From the NCBI RefSeq assembly GCF_024834075.1, contig NZ_JANUXR010000010.1:1-64000 (forward strand): 64,000 nt of DNA. The letters are read 5' to 3'. Origin of the DNA: Corynebacterium sp. HS2168-gen11. GTDB taxonomy: Bacteria > Actinomycetota > Actinomycetes > Mycobacteriales > Mycobacteriaceae. A program made the translations under genes and the position numbers. Below the pieces are notes generated by a model that worked only from the letters and a program-made list of their open reading frames with translations, had not been told where the DNA came from and did not search any database. Shown piece after piece: positions 30,797 to 42,046 of the stretch. Each line of letters opens with the position of its first letter. Within the stretch, counting starts at the first letter, position 1.

Positions 30797-32473
30797 ATGC
30801 TCGATCCAATAGAAGAATGTTTAAGGCTTGCAGCTAGTGGCAACCAAGCTGATATTGAAGAAGCTATTGAGAAATTGGAGGCACTAGTAGATACTGTTGA
30901 TTTGATTCAACAGGGGCGTATCCATATCTTTTTATGTGAAATGCATGCCGAATTTGGCAGGTGGGAAAAGGTACGGATTCACAGTGAGCAAGCGCTGAAA
31001 CTACCGTATGTTTCTACGAGTGCATGGTGCTGGTCGGAATACGTGAAGTTGCAAACGCAACCTGATTATTTCATCCCAGCCGCGCAACTGCTGCCAAAAT
31101 TACAAGAAGTTTCCCAAGAACCAGGTTTAGAATTTTCTGGTCTACAAGTCTTGACGATGCTTGAAAACACCTGGCAAGGTGCGAAGTTCTTGAAAGTCTT
31201 TTTGCCGTGGGTGCAAGAGCGGCTGGAAATATTATTTACCATGGTGCCCGATAGCATTATTGCAACACTTGAGCGGAACCTGTTTCTTCTCTTCGGCCGC
31301 AAACGCTACGAGGCGTATTTGAAAGTCGTGCAATGGCCACAAATCGCGACGCATCCGATTGCACTGGATTTTTATAACGAACTTGTGGAATATTGCATTG
31401 GCGATTCATTGCGGCATCCGCACATGCCGCAGGAATTATATATGCACGCTCAAAAAATGGCAGACTTGGCATTTTTACATGATGCGCCAGATCTAGAAGT
31501 GTTGGCGCGGAAATATATAGTGCGAGCACTTTTGGCATTGGGGAAGTATCCAGAAGCACTGTTGCAAATTGATCGGATTCTCGAGAATTTCTCGGACCGA
31601 GTGAATCCAGATGATCATCTCTTAGCCGCAGCTGGGGTGGATACCGAAACTGAAAGTGATGCGTTTATCACTGCGCATCGCAGTTTGCAGGGGCTTTTTA
31701 GCGCCGAACAACAAGAATTACGGCTGCTGCGCTTGGAAGCTTTGAGCCACATGGATCCGCATGCTGCAACAGATACTGGTAAACAGCTGCTTGAATCATT
31801 ACGCCACACCGGCGATATCGCCGCATACGGAGAGCTTCTCCAAATTGTCCTCAGTGGGCTTTATCTGATTGACGACAATTTCGAGTTAGAGATCGACTAT
31901 CTCACCGACCAACTTGATGCATATCTGATACTCACCCCTGCACAACGTCGAGCACTTGACTCTCGGCAGCGTTTGGTGGCAGCATTATTGCTCGCGCACC
32001 GAGCACAGCGCAGGAATATCCTCGGCGACGTCGAGGGTGCACTTGCCGATTTACGCGAGACTCGTAGCTTTGGTGAGCTAAGCGGCGCAGTGAAAGCAAT
32101 GGTAGATGCAGTCTGGACGAACATCCAGCTTATGCGATTTGAATTGGATCCGGATCACACAATTTCTGAGGCAATTTCCTACCTCTGCAAGTGTGGCCAA
32201 TTGGCCAATGACGAAGGCGATTTCGATAGTGCCAGGAGATATCTGGAGCGCAGCATTATCTTAGCGCAAGACTCTCTAGACCCCGCTGATGCCTGGATTC
32301 AAGTCTTAGCGACATTAGAACTTGGCATGGTCTTTGAATCCATTGGGGAACAAGGAATGGCAATGACACAATACGAAACGGCTTTGCAATTGCTTGACGA
32401 CGGCGAGTTCGATGCCATTGACACAACTAATGCTGCAGCTTTTGCTGCTATGCAGCTGGAAAAATTACGCTAA
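30797..32473 (+). CDS. Unrecognised helical-repeat protein, 558 aa, possibly TPR-like
   Basis: No named family is recognised. The sequence is almost entirely amphipathic helices arranged in pairs, for example EAIEKLEALVDTVD, YPEALLQIDRILENF, DFDSARRYLERSIILAQ and EQGMAMTQYETALQLLDDG. The last two match the TPR pattern (small residues at helix-packing positions). It has no signal peptide or membrane segment. AAAGGAGG lies 11 nt before ATG 30797. It is placed between rpsP and rimM. A protein-interaction role is inferred from the helical repeats only. Confidence 0.8.
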   Translation: MLDPIEECLRLAASGNQADIEEAIEKLEALVDTVDLIQQGRIHIFLCEMHAEFGRWEKVRIHSEQALKLPYVSTSAWCWSEYVKLQTQPDYFIPAAQLLPKLQEVSQEPGLEFSGLQVLTMLENTWQGAKFLKVFLPWVQERLEILFTMVPDSIIATLERNLFLLFGRKRYEAYLKVVQWPQIATHPIALDFYNELVEYCIGDSLRHPHMPQELYMHAQKMADLAFLHDAPDLEVLARKYIVRALLALGKYPEALLQIDRILENFSDRVNPDDHLLAAAGVDTETESDAFITAHRSLQGLFSAEQQELRLLRLEALSHMDPHAATDTGKQLLESLRHTGDIAAYGELLQIVLSGLYLIDDNFELEIDYLTDQLDAYLILTPAQRRALDSRQRLVAALLLAHRAQRRNILGDVEGALADLRETRSFGELSGAVKAMVDAVWTNIQLMRFELDPDHTISEAISYLCKCGQLANDEGDFDSARRYLERSIILAQDSLDPADAWIQVLATLELGMVFESIGEQGMAMTQYETALQLLDDGEFDAIDTTNAAAFAAMQLEKLR

Positions 32474-32573
32474 CACCTCCCACTTGCTTCGATTACTGCA
32501 TGTTTTGGGCTCTGTTTCGCAGGTGGGAGGTCAAACATGACTGCTAGGTGTGATCTGCGGTAATCTCATCTGC

Positions 32574-33083
32574 ATGGAATTACTCATTGGCAAAGTCATG
32601 AAGTCTCACGGTATTAAAGGCGAAGTTTCGGTGGAAGTGACCACCGATGAACCGGATATTCGCTTTGCTATCGGTGAAGTGTTGCATGGCAAGCAAGGCG
32701 CAAAGCAACATACGCTGACAATTCAAGCTGCCCGCTGGCATCAACAACGTCTGCTGGTGAAATTTGAAGAAGTTGCCGATCGCACCACCGCGGATACGTT
32801 ACGTGGAACCCAATTTTGGGCGCCACCGCTTGAGCTTGACGACGATGCCGATGCAGAAGGGTTCTATGATCACGAACTTATCGGGCTCCACGTTATCCAT
32901 AACACGGAGAACATTGGTGAAGTTATCGGTGTACTCCATGGCCCGGCTGGTGAGCTTTTAGAAGTACGCTTGGAAGCTGGCAACGAGGTATTGATTCCAT
33001 TTGTGCACGATATCGTGCCAGAGGTCGATCTTGACGCACAGCAGGTTATTATTACCCCTCCGGAAGGATTATTGGACCTGTAA
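32574..33083 (+). CDS. rimM: 16S rRNA processing protein RimM
   Basis: A 169-residue assembly factor for the 30S head that binds S19. It has the N-terminal barrel motif LLIGKVMKSHGIKGEVSVEV and the PRC-barrel half (DHELIGLHVI...GEVIGVLHGPAGELLEV, LIPFVHDIVPEVD). ATG 32574 is chosen over the upstream start at 32550 because it gives the family N-terminus. Its stop codon overlaps the trmD start (TAATG), showing coupling. Confidence 0.95.
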   Translation: MELLIGKVMKSHGIKGEVSVEVTTDEPDIRFAIGEVLHGKQGAKQHTLTIQAARWHQQRLLVKFEEVADRTTADTLRGTQFWAPPLELDDDADAEGFYDHELIGLHVIHNTENIGEVIGVLHGPAGELLEVRLEAGNEVLIPFVHDIVPEVDLDAQQVIITPPEGLLDL

Positions 33084-33937
33084 TGCGCATCGATGTTGTT
33101 ACTATTTTCCCTGGTTATTTAGAACCACTCCGCCATGCACTGGTAGGCAAAGCCATTGAGCAAAATATTTTGACAGTGGGCGTGCATAACCTGCGTAATT
33201 GGGCCGATGATGTGCATCAATCTGTGGATGATACCCCGTATGGTGGTGGTCCAGGTATGGTGATGAAACCAACTGTGTGGGGTGCAGCCTTAGATGATGT
33301 TGCAACAGGTACGGGATATGCAGCTGAAACTGCACCATTAACCTCTGCGACCCAACATCGCAGCCAACCGCGCCACGATGAACGTACTGGTGTGATTGCC
33401 AGTGGGTATGCCGCAACCGAAGACTCTGATGAGAATCAGCATTTGCCATTATTAATTGTGCCAACTCCAGCAGGTAAGCCATTTACCCAAGAAGATGCAC
33501 AAGCGTGGTCAAATGAACAGCATCTGGTGTTTGCGTGTGGTCGCTACGAAGGTATCGACCAGCGTGTGATCGATGACGCAGCTCATCGCTATCGCGTACG
33601 AGAAGTCTCGATTGGCGATTATGTGCTCATCGGTGGGGAAGTCGCAGTACTGGTCATCGCTGAGGCGGTGGTGCGTCTGATTCCTGGCGTACTCGGCAAC
33701 ACCTTAAGCCATGAACAAGATAGTTTTTCTGATGGTTTATTAGAAGGGCCAAGTTATACCAAACCACGTTCCTGGCGTGGACTGGAGGTTCCAGAAGTAT
33801 TATGCTCGGGTAACCATGCGAAAATCGCACGCTATCGACGAGATCAAGCATTATTGCGTACTCAAAAAGTACGTCCAGACTTATTAGCATCTGTAGAACT
33901 CGACCGCACGGACCGCAAAGTTCTAGGCTGGGAATAG
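33083..33937 (+). CDS. trmD: tRNA (guanine-N1)-methyltransferase TrmD
   Basis: Methylates G37 of tRNAs with S-adenosylmethionine and prevents frameshifting. The trefoil-knot motifs are present: PYGGGPGMVMKP, CGRYEGIDQRV, IGDYVLIGGE and IPGVLGN. At 284 residues it is longer than mycobacterial TrmD (230 aa). The extra length is an insertion of about 45 residues between ALDDV and PLLIVPTPAG (about residues 73-118), rich in Thr, Gln, Arg and acidic residues. It is translationally coupled to rimM. Confidence 0.95.
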   Translation: MRIDVVTIFPGYLEPLRHALVGKAIEQNILTVGVHNLRNWADDVHQSVDDTPYGGGPGMVMKPTVWGAALDDVATGTGYAAETAPLTSATQHRSQPRHDERTGVIASGYAATEDSDENQHLPLLIVPTPAGKPFTQEDAQAWSNEQHLVFACGRYEGIDQRVIDDAAHRYRVREVSIGDYVLIGGEVAVLVIAEAVVRLIPGVLGNTLSHEQDSFSDGLLEGPSYTKPRSWRGLEVPEVLCSGNHAKIARYRRDQALLRTQKVRPDLLASVELDRTDRKVLGWE

Positions 33938-34026
33938 ATTGTCATTCGGCACTGTTACATAGAGCGATACCACTACCACGATCGTGCTTTTCCAACACGA
34001 TCCACAACCATTAAGGGATAGCGACT

Positions 34027-34395
34027 ATGCGTGCTCTTGCAACTGATATAAATATTTTGATCCACCCAGCTGACTGGCAAGAGATCGTCGCAAAGCTGCC
34101 TCAGCAATTAACTGATGCAGGTTATCTGGTTGACAGCATTCATGCTGATGAAATAGTGCTCAGCTGCGAACCGGATAACATGCTGGTCACGCAGTATGAG
34201 CAATATGAAGGTCATTCGCCAATTACTGAAGTCTTGCATCGAGTCGTAATCCAAGGCCGTTCAGATATCTCATTAGTGGAGGCCACGAAACTGGTGGTGA
34301 AGTTTTTCCCACCAGGCACCTACTGGTATGGCACCAGCCATGAAGGCACTGCCACTCCAGGAGTGCAAGCTGCTTGCGCGTGGCCACCACAATAA
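34027..34395 (+). CDS. Hypothetical protein, 122 aa
   Basis: I do not recognise this family. The product (MRALATDINILIHPADW...) is small and soluble. It has a helix-strand pattern and a C-terminal Gly/Tyr/Trp-rich tail (FFPPGTYWYGTSHEG). AAGGGATAGCGACT precedes ATG 34027 and offers a ribosome-binding site. It lies 90 nt after trmD and 118 nt before the monooxygenase gene. Confidence 0.65.
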   Translation: MRALATDINILIHPADWQEIVAKLPQQLTDAGYLVDSIHADEIVLSCEPDNMLVTQYEQYEGHSPITEVLHRVVIQGRSDISLVEATKLVVKFFPPGTYWYGTSHEGTATPGVQAACAWPPQ

Positions 34396-34473
34396 TGTAT
34401 CGAGGGTAAGTACCTCGACGTACCAGGCCAGTATTTTTTGAAGATTTCCACTTTTGGCGAATTTTTGCTAAAG

Positions 34474-34491
34474 TTGTTGATATATCAACAA
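34474..34491. promoter_or_regulatory. 18-bp perfect palindrome before the monooxygenase gene, candidate operator
   Basis: TTGTTGATATATCAACAA is a perfect palindrome ending 21 nt before ATG 34513. Its position between promoter and start codon suits a repressor site. It is AT-rich at the centre and could bind a MarR- or TetR-type dimer; the regulator is not identified. As RNA it could also form a small hairpin. Confidence 0.55.
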
Positions 34492-34512
34492 AACGAGAAT
34501 AGGATAAACATT

Positions 34513-35631
34513 ATGCAATTCGGAATTTTTACAATCGGCGACGTCACCACAGATCCAACCACCGGCAAGACTCCTACGGAATATGAGCGCATTCATGCAA
34601 CCGTGGAAATTGCCAAGAAGGCTGAAGAAGTCGGGCTTGACGTCTTTGGTACCGGTCAGCACCACAACCCACCATTTATCGCACCAGGTACTCCACCAAT
34701 TTTGATGGCGGCAATCGCAGCGCAAACCGAAAAGATCCAGCTGACTACCGCTACCACCTTGATTACCACCACTGATCCTGTCAATATCGCAGAAGACTAT
34801 GCATATGTGCAGCATCTTGCTAATGGCCGCGTTGATTTAATGATGGGTCGCGGCAATACCGGTCCGGTTTACCCATGGTTCGGCAAAGATATCCGAAAGG
34901 GCATCGAACTTGCCGTTGAAAATTATCACCTCTTGCGTAAGTTATGGCGTGAAGATGTGGTGAATTGGAAAGGCCAATTCCGCACACCATTGCAACAGTT
35001 CACCTCTGTTCCACGCCCACTTGATGGGGTAGCGCCATTCGTCTGGCATGGTTCCATCCGCTCCACTGAAATCGCAGAACAAGCGGCCTACTACGGTGAT
35101 GGTTTCTTCCATAACCACATCTTCTGGAATATCGAGCACACCGCCAGCATGGTGAATCTGTATCGCCAGCGTTTCGAGCACTATGGTCATGGTGCAGCTG
35201 ATCAAGCAATCGTTGGTCTTGGTGGCCAGTTCTTTGCCGCAGAAACTGAAAAGAAAGCCAAAGACTTCTTCCGTCCATACTTTGATAATGCGCCAGTGTA
35301 TGGACACGGCCCATCGCTTGAAGAATTCACCAAGATGACACCATTGACTGTTGGCACACCTGAAATGATCATTGATCGCTACTTAAGCTATGCCGATGCA
35401 GTTGGCGATTACCAGCGTCAGCTGTTCTTGATTGATCATGCTGGTTTGCCACAAGAAGTTGTACTTGAGCAGATCGAGATTTTGGGTAAGGAAATTGTGC
35501 CAACCCTGCGCAAGGAATTTGAACTGCGTCGTCCAGCACACGTTCCTTCCGATCCGCCAACGCATGCGTCCTTGGTTGCAGAAGGCCCACAGTCGCGTCA
35601 CCGTTTAGTGCTTCCAGCCGAAGCTCACTAA
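34513..35631 (+). CDS. FMN-dependent luciferase-like monooxygenase, CE1758 family
   Basis: A 372-residue member of the bacterial luciferase-like (LLM) flavin enzymes, TIM-barrel type, that use reduced FMN and oxygen. Visible motifs are MQFGIFTIGDV, GTGQHHNPPF, TTATTLITTTDPVNIAEDYAYV and GRVDLMMGRGNTGPVYPWF. The next gene encodes the matching NAD(P)H:FMN reductase, and the two form the known 'LLM duo' of actinobacteria; the physiological substrate is unknown. ATG 34513 has AGGA at 34501-34504; the frame is open to 34438 but those codons lie over the palindrome. Confidence 0.88.
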   Translation: MQFGIFTIGDVTTDPTTGKTPTEYERIHATVEIAKKAEEVGLDVFGTGQHHNPPFIAPGTPPILMAAIAAQTEKIQLTTATTLITTTDPVNIAEDYAYVQHLANGRVDLMMGRGNTGPVYPWFGKDIRKGIELAVENYHLLRKLWREDVVNWKGQFRTPLQQFTSVPRPLDGVAPFVWHGSIRSTEIAEQAAYYGDGFFHNHIFWNIEHTASMVNLYRQRFEHYGHGAADQAIVGLGGQFFAAETEKKAKDFFRPYFDNAPVYGHGPSLEEFTKMTPLTVGTPEMIIDRYLSYADAVGDYQRQLFLIDHAGLPQEVVLEQIEILGKEIVPTLRKEFELRRPAHVPSDPPTHASLVAEGPQSRHRLVLPAEAH

Positions 35632-35656
35632 CACAGAAGAAGGGATGTAGCGGATT

Positions 35657-36313
35657 ATGAAAAAGCTTGTTGTTTTGAACGCAGGGCTTTCCAACCCTTC
35701 TAGCACCAAGATGCTGGCAGAGCAGATTGCCCAGCAAGTGGTTGTGCAAGTATCTAAACGCGGTGAAGGCTTAGAAGTTATACACATCGATATTTTAGGA
35801 CTCATGAGTGATCTCACTACCGTGATGACTACTGGTGTGTATACAGAAAAACTGCGAGGTGTATTAGATAGTGTCAGTGAAGCAGATGCGATTATCGCGG
35901 CAACGCCAATTTTCGCAGCCAGCTATGCAGGTATCTTCAAGGTATTTATGGATACCCTTGATCCAAATGCACTGAATAAAATGCCAGTGTTACTTGCTGC
36001 AACCGCAGGTACCGCACGCCATTCTCTTGCATTGGAGTATGCGATGCGTCCACTGTTTGCCTACCTTCGAGCAATTGTGATGCCAACTGCAGTATTTGCT
36101 GCCACGGAAGACTTCGGCACCGACTCCGAACTCGAACATCGCGTCACGCGTGCAGCAATCGAACTTGCAGAAGCAATTGTTGCCACCCAAGGTGGGGTCG
36201 TAGGTTTTGGTCCAGACTATGATAGTTTGCCAAAGCGTTCTTCGAACACCGGTGTTGATGTCAATGTTCGCAGCTTTGCTGATTTATTAAAAGGACACGA
36301 TGGTAACGCATAA
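35657..36313 (+). CDS. FMN reductase, CE1759 family, partner of the LLM monooxygenase
   Basis: A 218-residue flavodoxin-like NADPH-dependent FMN reductase that should supply reduced FMN to the preceding monooxygenase. It starts KKLVVLNAGLSNPSSTKMLAEQI with the phosphate-binding loop and has the central ADAIIAATPIFAASYAGIFKVFMD of the family. It lies 25 nt after the monooxygenase gene with an AAGGGATG site, so they form one operon, ended by a terminator. Confidence 0.88.
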   Translation: MKKLVVLNAGLSNPSSTKMLAEQIAQQVVVQVSKRGEGLEVIHIDILGLMSDLTTVMTTGVYTEKLRGVLDSVSEADAIIAATPIFAASYAGIFKVFMDTLDPNALNKMPVLLAATAGTARHSLALEYAMRPLFAYLRAIVMPTAVFAATEDFGTDSELEHRVTRAAIELAEAIVATQGGVVGFGPDYDSLPKRSSNTGVDVNVRSFADLLKGHDGNA

Positions 36314-36341
36314 TCGTCGATAAGCACGTTGTGTAAGAACG

Positions 36342-36394
36342 CCGCAACCAGAGAGTGAAAGTTTATTCCCTTTGACTTTCTGGTTGCGGTTTTC
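36342..36394 (+). terminator. Terminator after the FMN reductase gene
   Basis: CCGCAACCAGA pairs with TCTGGTTGCGG across a loop that contains further pairing (GTGAAAG/CTTT), followed by TTTTC. Confidence 0.85.
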
Positions 36395-36528
36395 TTGTGT
36401 TTCTGGCACGCCACTGGAGCAATAGTGCAGTGAAGAGCATCAATTGTCGCGGTGTGTGCGAGGCGAATACAGCGGATCACGGTAGATGCTTGCCAACAAC
36501 GCAAGCATCTTCTACTAAACTTGATGCA

Positions 36529-38814
36529 ATGACTGAATTTCGCATTGCAGATGCTTTGGCACAGGAACTTGCACTTCCAGCTTCCCATATTGCAACAGCA
36601 CTGGAGCTTTTGGCTGCAGGTAATACCGTTCCGTTTATTGCCAGGTACCGCAAAGAAGCAACCGGCGGTCTTGATGACACCCAACTTCGCCTGATCGAAC
36701 AACGTTCCGCATATCTTATGGAACTGCATGACCGAAAATTGGCGATCCTAAAAGCTATTGAGGAACAAGGCAAACTCACCGATACCTTACGTTCGCTGAT
36801 CGTATCCTGCGACACGAAATCACGACTCGAAGACCTCTACTTGCCATATAAAAAGCGCCGGGTTACAAAAGCCGATATTGCCCGCCAAGCAGGGCTTGAA
36901 CCGCTGCTGGATCAAATCTTGGAACAGTGCCCGAATGATCCTGAACCACTTGCAACAGCATTTATCACCGAAGGCTTTGCCGATGCAAAGGCAGTATTAG
37001 CAGGTGCTCGCGCAATTTTTGTCGATCGCTGCGCACTTGATGCCGATCTCGTCGGTGAACTACGTGAAATGGCGTATCAGCAAGCGCATATGCGCGCGAG
37101 TGTGATTGCCGGTCAAGAGGCAGGAGTGAAATACCAAGACTATTTCGATTTCGCAGAAAAAGTCACGAGCTTGCCGTCTCACCGGATCTTGGCGTTATTT
37201 CGCGGTGAAACAGAAGGCGTGCTGCATTTAAACCTTGATGCAGGCGAGGAAGCCGGCTATCTCGCAGCAATTGCACGTAGTCAAGACGTCGATTTGTGCT
37301 GTCCGTGGATTGCAGATGCTGTACTTTGGGGTTGGAAAACCAAGCTCTATCTTTCTGCAGCACTTGATATCCGGATGCGGCTGAAAGAAACCGCAGAAAC
37401 CGGTGCACTGGAAGTATTTGCACGTAACCTTCGCGACGTATTACTTGCAGCACCAGCAGGTCAGCGTGCCACTTTGGGTCTTGACCCAGGTTATCGCAAC
37501 GGTGTGAAATGTGCGGTGGTTGATACTACTGGCAAAGTTTTAGAAACCTTTATTATCTACCCACATCAACCGCAACAACAATGGGATCAAGCGCGACAAC
37601 GTCTTGCAACAGCGGTTGCCACTCATGGGGTTGAGCTTTTAGCAATTGGTAATGGAACTGCATCGCGCGAAACTGAAAAACTTGCCCGTGAAGTCGCTGC
37701 GCTGATTCATCAAGCAGGCGGCAAACGCCCAATTCCAGTGGTTGTTTCGGAATCAGGTGCGTCGGTGTATTCGGCATCTGAACTTGCGGCGAAAGAATTT
37801 CCAAACATGGATGTTTCACTTCGTGGGGCTGTTTCAATTGCGCGTAGACTCCAAGATCCGCTTGCCGAACTGGTCAAAATTGATCCGAAAGCAATTGGTG
37901 TTGGTCAATACCAACATGACGTGAACCAAGTTGCATTGGCAAAAACCTTGGATGATGTTGTCGAAGACGCCGTGAATGCCGTAGGCGTGGACTTAAATAC
38001 CGCCAGTGTCCCGCTGCTTGCCAAAGTTGCTGGTATTAGTCACACCTTGGCTGAAAATATTGTGGCCTACCGCGACGAACACGGCCAGTTCGACACCCGC
38101 GCGAAATTAAAGAAAGTCCCACGGTTAGGGCCAAAAGCCTTTGAGCAATGTGCCGGATTCTTAAGAATCCACAATGGTACAGACCCATTGGATGCTTCGG
38201 CAGTGCACCCGGAAGCCTATCCAGTTGTGCGTCGTATAGCTGCGCATACCGGCTTGGAACTTCCAACGCTGATTGGCAACACGAAAGTATTAAGCACACT
38301 GCAGCCAGCAACTTTTGCCGATGACAATTTTGGTATTCCAACCATTACCGACATCCTCACCGAGTTGGAAAAACCAGGTAGGGATCCGCGCCCAGAATTT
38401 ACCACCGCTACTTTCCAAGAAGGTGTTGAAACCATCGCTGACTTGCGTCCTGGCATGATTTTGGAAGGTACCGTGACCAACGTTGCCGCATTCGGTGCGT
38501 TTGTTGATATCGGCGTGCACCAAGACGGACTGGTGCATATTTCGGCGCTCAGCCACAATTATGTTGCGGATCCGCACACAATTGTGCATTCAGGAGCAGT
38601 CGTGAAGGTAAAAGTTCTCGAAGTTGATGTTGCCCGCAAGCGCATTAGCTTAAGCATGCGCCTTGACGACGACCCAACAGCATCCACAGCAGATGCGAAG
38701 ACTAGTAAACCTGCACCAAAGCGCGCGCAGACGAAACGCCGCGAGCAACGCAACACTTCTGCACAGTCCGGCTCGCTGGCAGATGCTTTACGACGCGCCG
38801 GGTTTAAGCCTTAG
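36529..38814 (+). CDS. tex: RNA-binding transcription accessory protein Tex
   Basis: The 761-residue product has the Tex domain order: N-terminal helical domain ([17 protein letters not shown]), a YqgF/RNase H-like domain ([18 protein letters not shown] near residue 325), helix-hairpin-helix pairs ([21 protein letters not shown]) and a C-terminal S1 domain ([26 protein letters not shown]). Tex binds nucleic acid and associates with transcription. ATG 36529 ([14 protein letters not shown]) is chosen; the longer frame from 36397 would include the preceding intergenic region. The tail is Lys/Arg/Ala-rich. Confidence 0.94.
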   Translation: MTEFRIADALAQELALPASHIATALELLAAGNTVPFIARYRKEATGGLDDTQLRLIEQRSAYLMELHDRKLAILKAIEEQGKLTDTLRSLIVSCDTKSRLEDLYLPYKKRRVTKADIARQAGLEPLLDQILEQCPNDPEPLATAFITEGFADAKAVLAGARAIFVDRCALDADLVGELREMAYQQAHMRASVIAGQEAGVKYQDYFDFAEKVTSLPSHRILALFRGETEGVLHLNLDAGEEAGYLAAIARSQDVDLCCPWIADAVLWGWKTKLYLSAALDIRMRLKETAETGALEVFARNLRDVLLAAPAGQRATLGLDPGYRNGVKCAVVDTTGKVLETFIIYPHQPQQQWDQARQRLATAVATHGVELLAIGNGTASRETEKLAREVAALIHQAGGKRPIPVVVSESGASVYSASELAAKEFPNMDVSLRGAVSIARRLQDPLAELVKIDPKAIGVGQYQHDVNQVALAKTLDDVVEDAVNAVGVDLNTASVPLLAKVAGISHTLAENIVAYRDEHGQFDTRAKLKKVPRLGPKAFEQCAGFLRIHNGTDPLDASAVHPEAYPVVRRIAAHTGLELPTLIGNTKVLSTLQPATFADDNFGIPTITDILTELEKPGRDPRPEFTTATFQEGVETIADLRPGMILEGTVTNVAAFGAFVDIGVHQDGLVHISALSHNYVADPHTIVHSGAVVKVKVLEVDVARKRISLSMRLDDDPTASTADAKTSKPAPKRAQTKRREQRNTSAQSGSLADALRRAGFKP

Positions 38815-38920
38815 TACCTACCACAAAGCCGTGGGGCTTAAAGGCATACGTTTCTGGTGGCTGCGCAATCAATATCAACGTTGAAACACCAAGGATGATT
38901 GCGCAGTCGCAGCACATGCG

Positions 38921-39022
38921 GCAGCATAGGGCGAGGCTGTTGTGCAGCATAGGGCGGGGCTGTCGTGCAGCGTTCATGTGTGGCGGATGCTTGCATGTCG
39001 GATGGGCGGTGCAGCGTTCATG
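38921..39022. repeat. Short direct repeats between tex and thiF
   Basis: A 28-bp unit starting GCAGCATAGGGCG is present at 38921-38948 and 38944-38971 (overlapping, two mismatches), and GTGCAGCGTTCATG occurs at 38965-38978 and 39009-39022. They lie between the convergent tex and thiF genes and suggest slippage duplication. Confidence 0.65.
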
Positions 39023-39029
39023 AGTCGCG

Positions 39030-40755
<1,726 letters not shown>

Positions 40756-40758
40756 AAG

Positions 40759-41838
40759 TTAGGATCCTTTCGATGAGAGAGAAGAAGAGAAACGAGACAT
40801 CTGGCAGCGGTGCATAATTGGCAATATTTCACCGGTACTGAAAGCATGAGCACCAGCTTTCGCCGCAAGCGGAGCTAAAAGAATGCCATGACGGAAATAG
40901 CCATTAGAAATTACTTGCATGCCGCTATTGGTATGCACAATGTCAAAAATCGGAAGATCATCAAACGTGCCAGGACGGGCACCGGTATGGGCCTCAAGGA
41001 AGGTACAAGTTTCCAATGCAGGTAACACTTCTTGGGCATCATGCAGTAATTGATACATATCAGCAACAGTTGGCTGTGAAATGCCATCTTCACGAGAAGT
41101 CGCACCGATTGCAATTTCAAGATTTGGGCGCGGCAAAATATAAATCGGACGACCACGCACCACACCACGAATCACATGATTTACCAGTGGCCGAGGCGCT
41201 TGCACGCGAAGAATATCGCCATAGACAGGCCGAAGCGGAAAACGATGAGAATCGCCTAAACCAGTACAGCGAATATCACCAATGTGGTCATCAGCGATAG
41301 CTTCAGCAACAAAACGCACCCCGCGGCGTCGTAAAGCATCTTCAAGAGCCGCGAGCAGCAGGCGCGGATGCAGTTGATGGTCACCCGGAATACGCAAAGC
41401 TGTAGAAATCTGTGGATGTAAACCCGGCTCGAGCGCACGCGCTTCGCGAATCGTAAGCTGCTCAGAGGTTCGAGCGGTATGCGAGTAGTAGGACTGCCAC
41501 TGCGAAAGATGCAGCTTATCGGCCTGATCGACGCCTACCAGCAACGTGCCGGTGGTGTCGTATCCGAATGGGCAATCTGTTGCTTGGCGCAGACGCTGCA
41601 AAAAATCAGGGTAGAGTCGCGCACTTTCATCCATCAAGGGGAATAGCGCTTCCTGCTGATACTGCACTTCAGCAATAGGTGCGAGCATGCCACCTGCAAA
41701 ATAAGAAGCACCTTGGCGGCGCGTTGCGAAATCAGGATCGTAAATCGTTGGCGTGAACCCTAACTCGGTGAGTTCAAAGGCGGTAGCGAGCCCAATGATG
41801 CCAGCGCCGACGATCGTCGGGGAAGAAGGTTGTGTCAT
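40759..41838 (-). CDS. thiO: Glycine oxidase ThiO
   Basis: A FAD enzyme that oxidises glycine to the imine used by ThiG, the oxygen-dependent alternative to ThiH. The 359-residue product from ATG 41838 begins MTQPSSPTIVGAGIIGLATA with the GxGxxG dinucleotide motif, and ends with the FAD-contact segment NGYFRHGILLAPLAA. TGARPGTFDDLPIFD is a family block. The frame runs to 41874 but MTQPSS places the FAD motif normally. About 210 nt lie between thiE and this gene. Confidence 0.93.
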   Translation of the reverse strand: MTQPSSPTIVGAGIIGLATAFELTELGFTPTIYDPDFATRRQGASYFAGGMLAPIAEVQYQQEALFPLMDESARLYPDFLQRLRQATDCPFGYDTTGTLLVGVDQADKLHLSQWQSYYSHTARTSEQLTIREARALEPGLHPQISTALRIPGDHQLHPRLLLAALEDALRRRGVRFVAEAIADDHIGDIRCTGLGDSHRFPLRPVYGDILRVQAPRPLVNHVIRGVVRGRPIYILPRPNLEIAIGATSREDGISQPTVADMYQLLHDAQEVLPALETCTFLEAHTGARPGTFDDLPIFDIVHTNSGMQVISNGYFRHGILLAPLAAKAGAHAFSTGEILPIMHRCQMSRFSSSLSSKGS

Positions 41839-42046
41839 AGGAATCTTTAAGAAGGTAAACAGCAGAATGTACAAGGTGAGGGGAGTGAGGTTAGTGACGG
41901 TTTGCTGTGCGGCGGCTGTTGCGGGTTGTTCTTACCTGCAGCTGTGTCGAACTGTAGTGGCGGTTTCGGTCACAGCGCCGGTGACGGTTGCGACAGTGAC
42001 AGCAACAGCTACCTGCGCCGAAGCCAAGCACAAATCCGCATCATGA

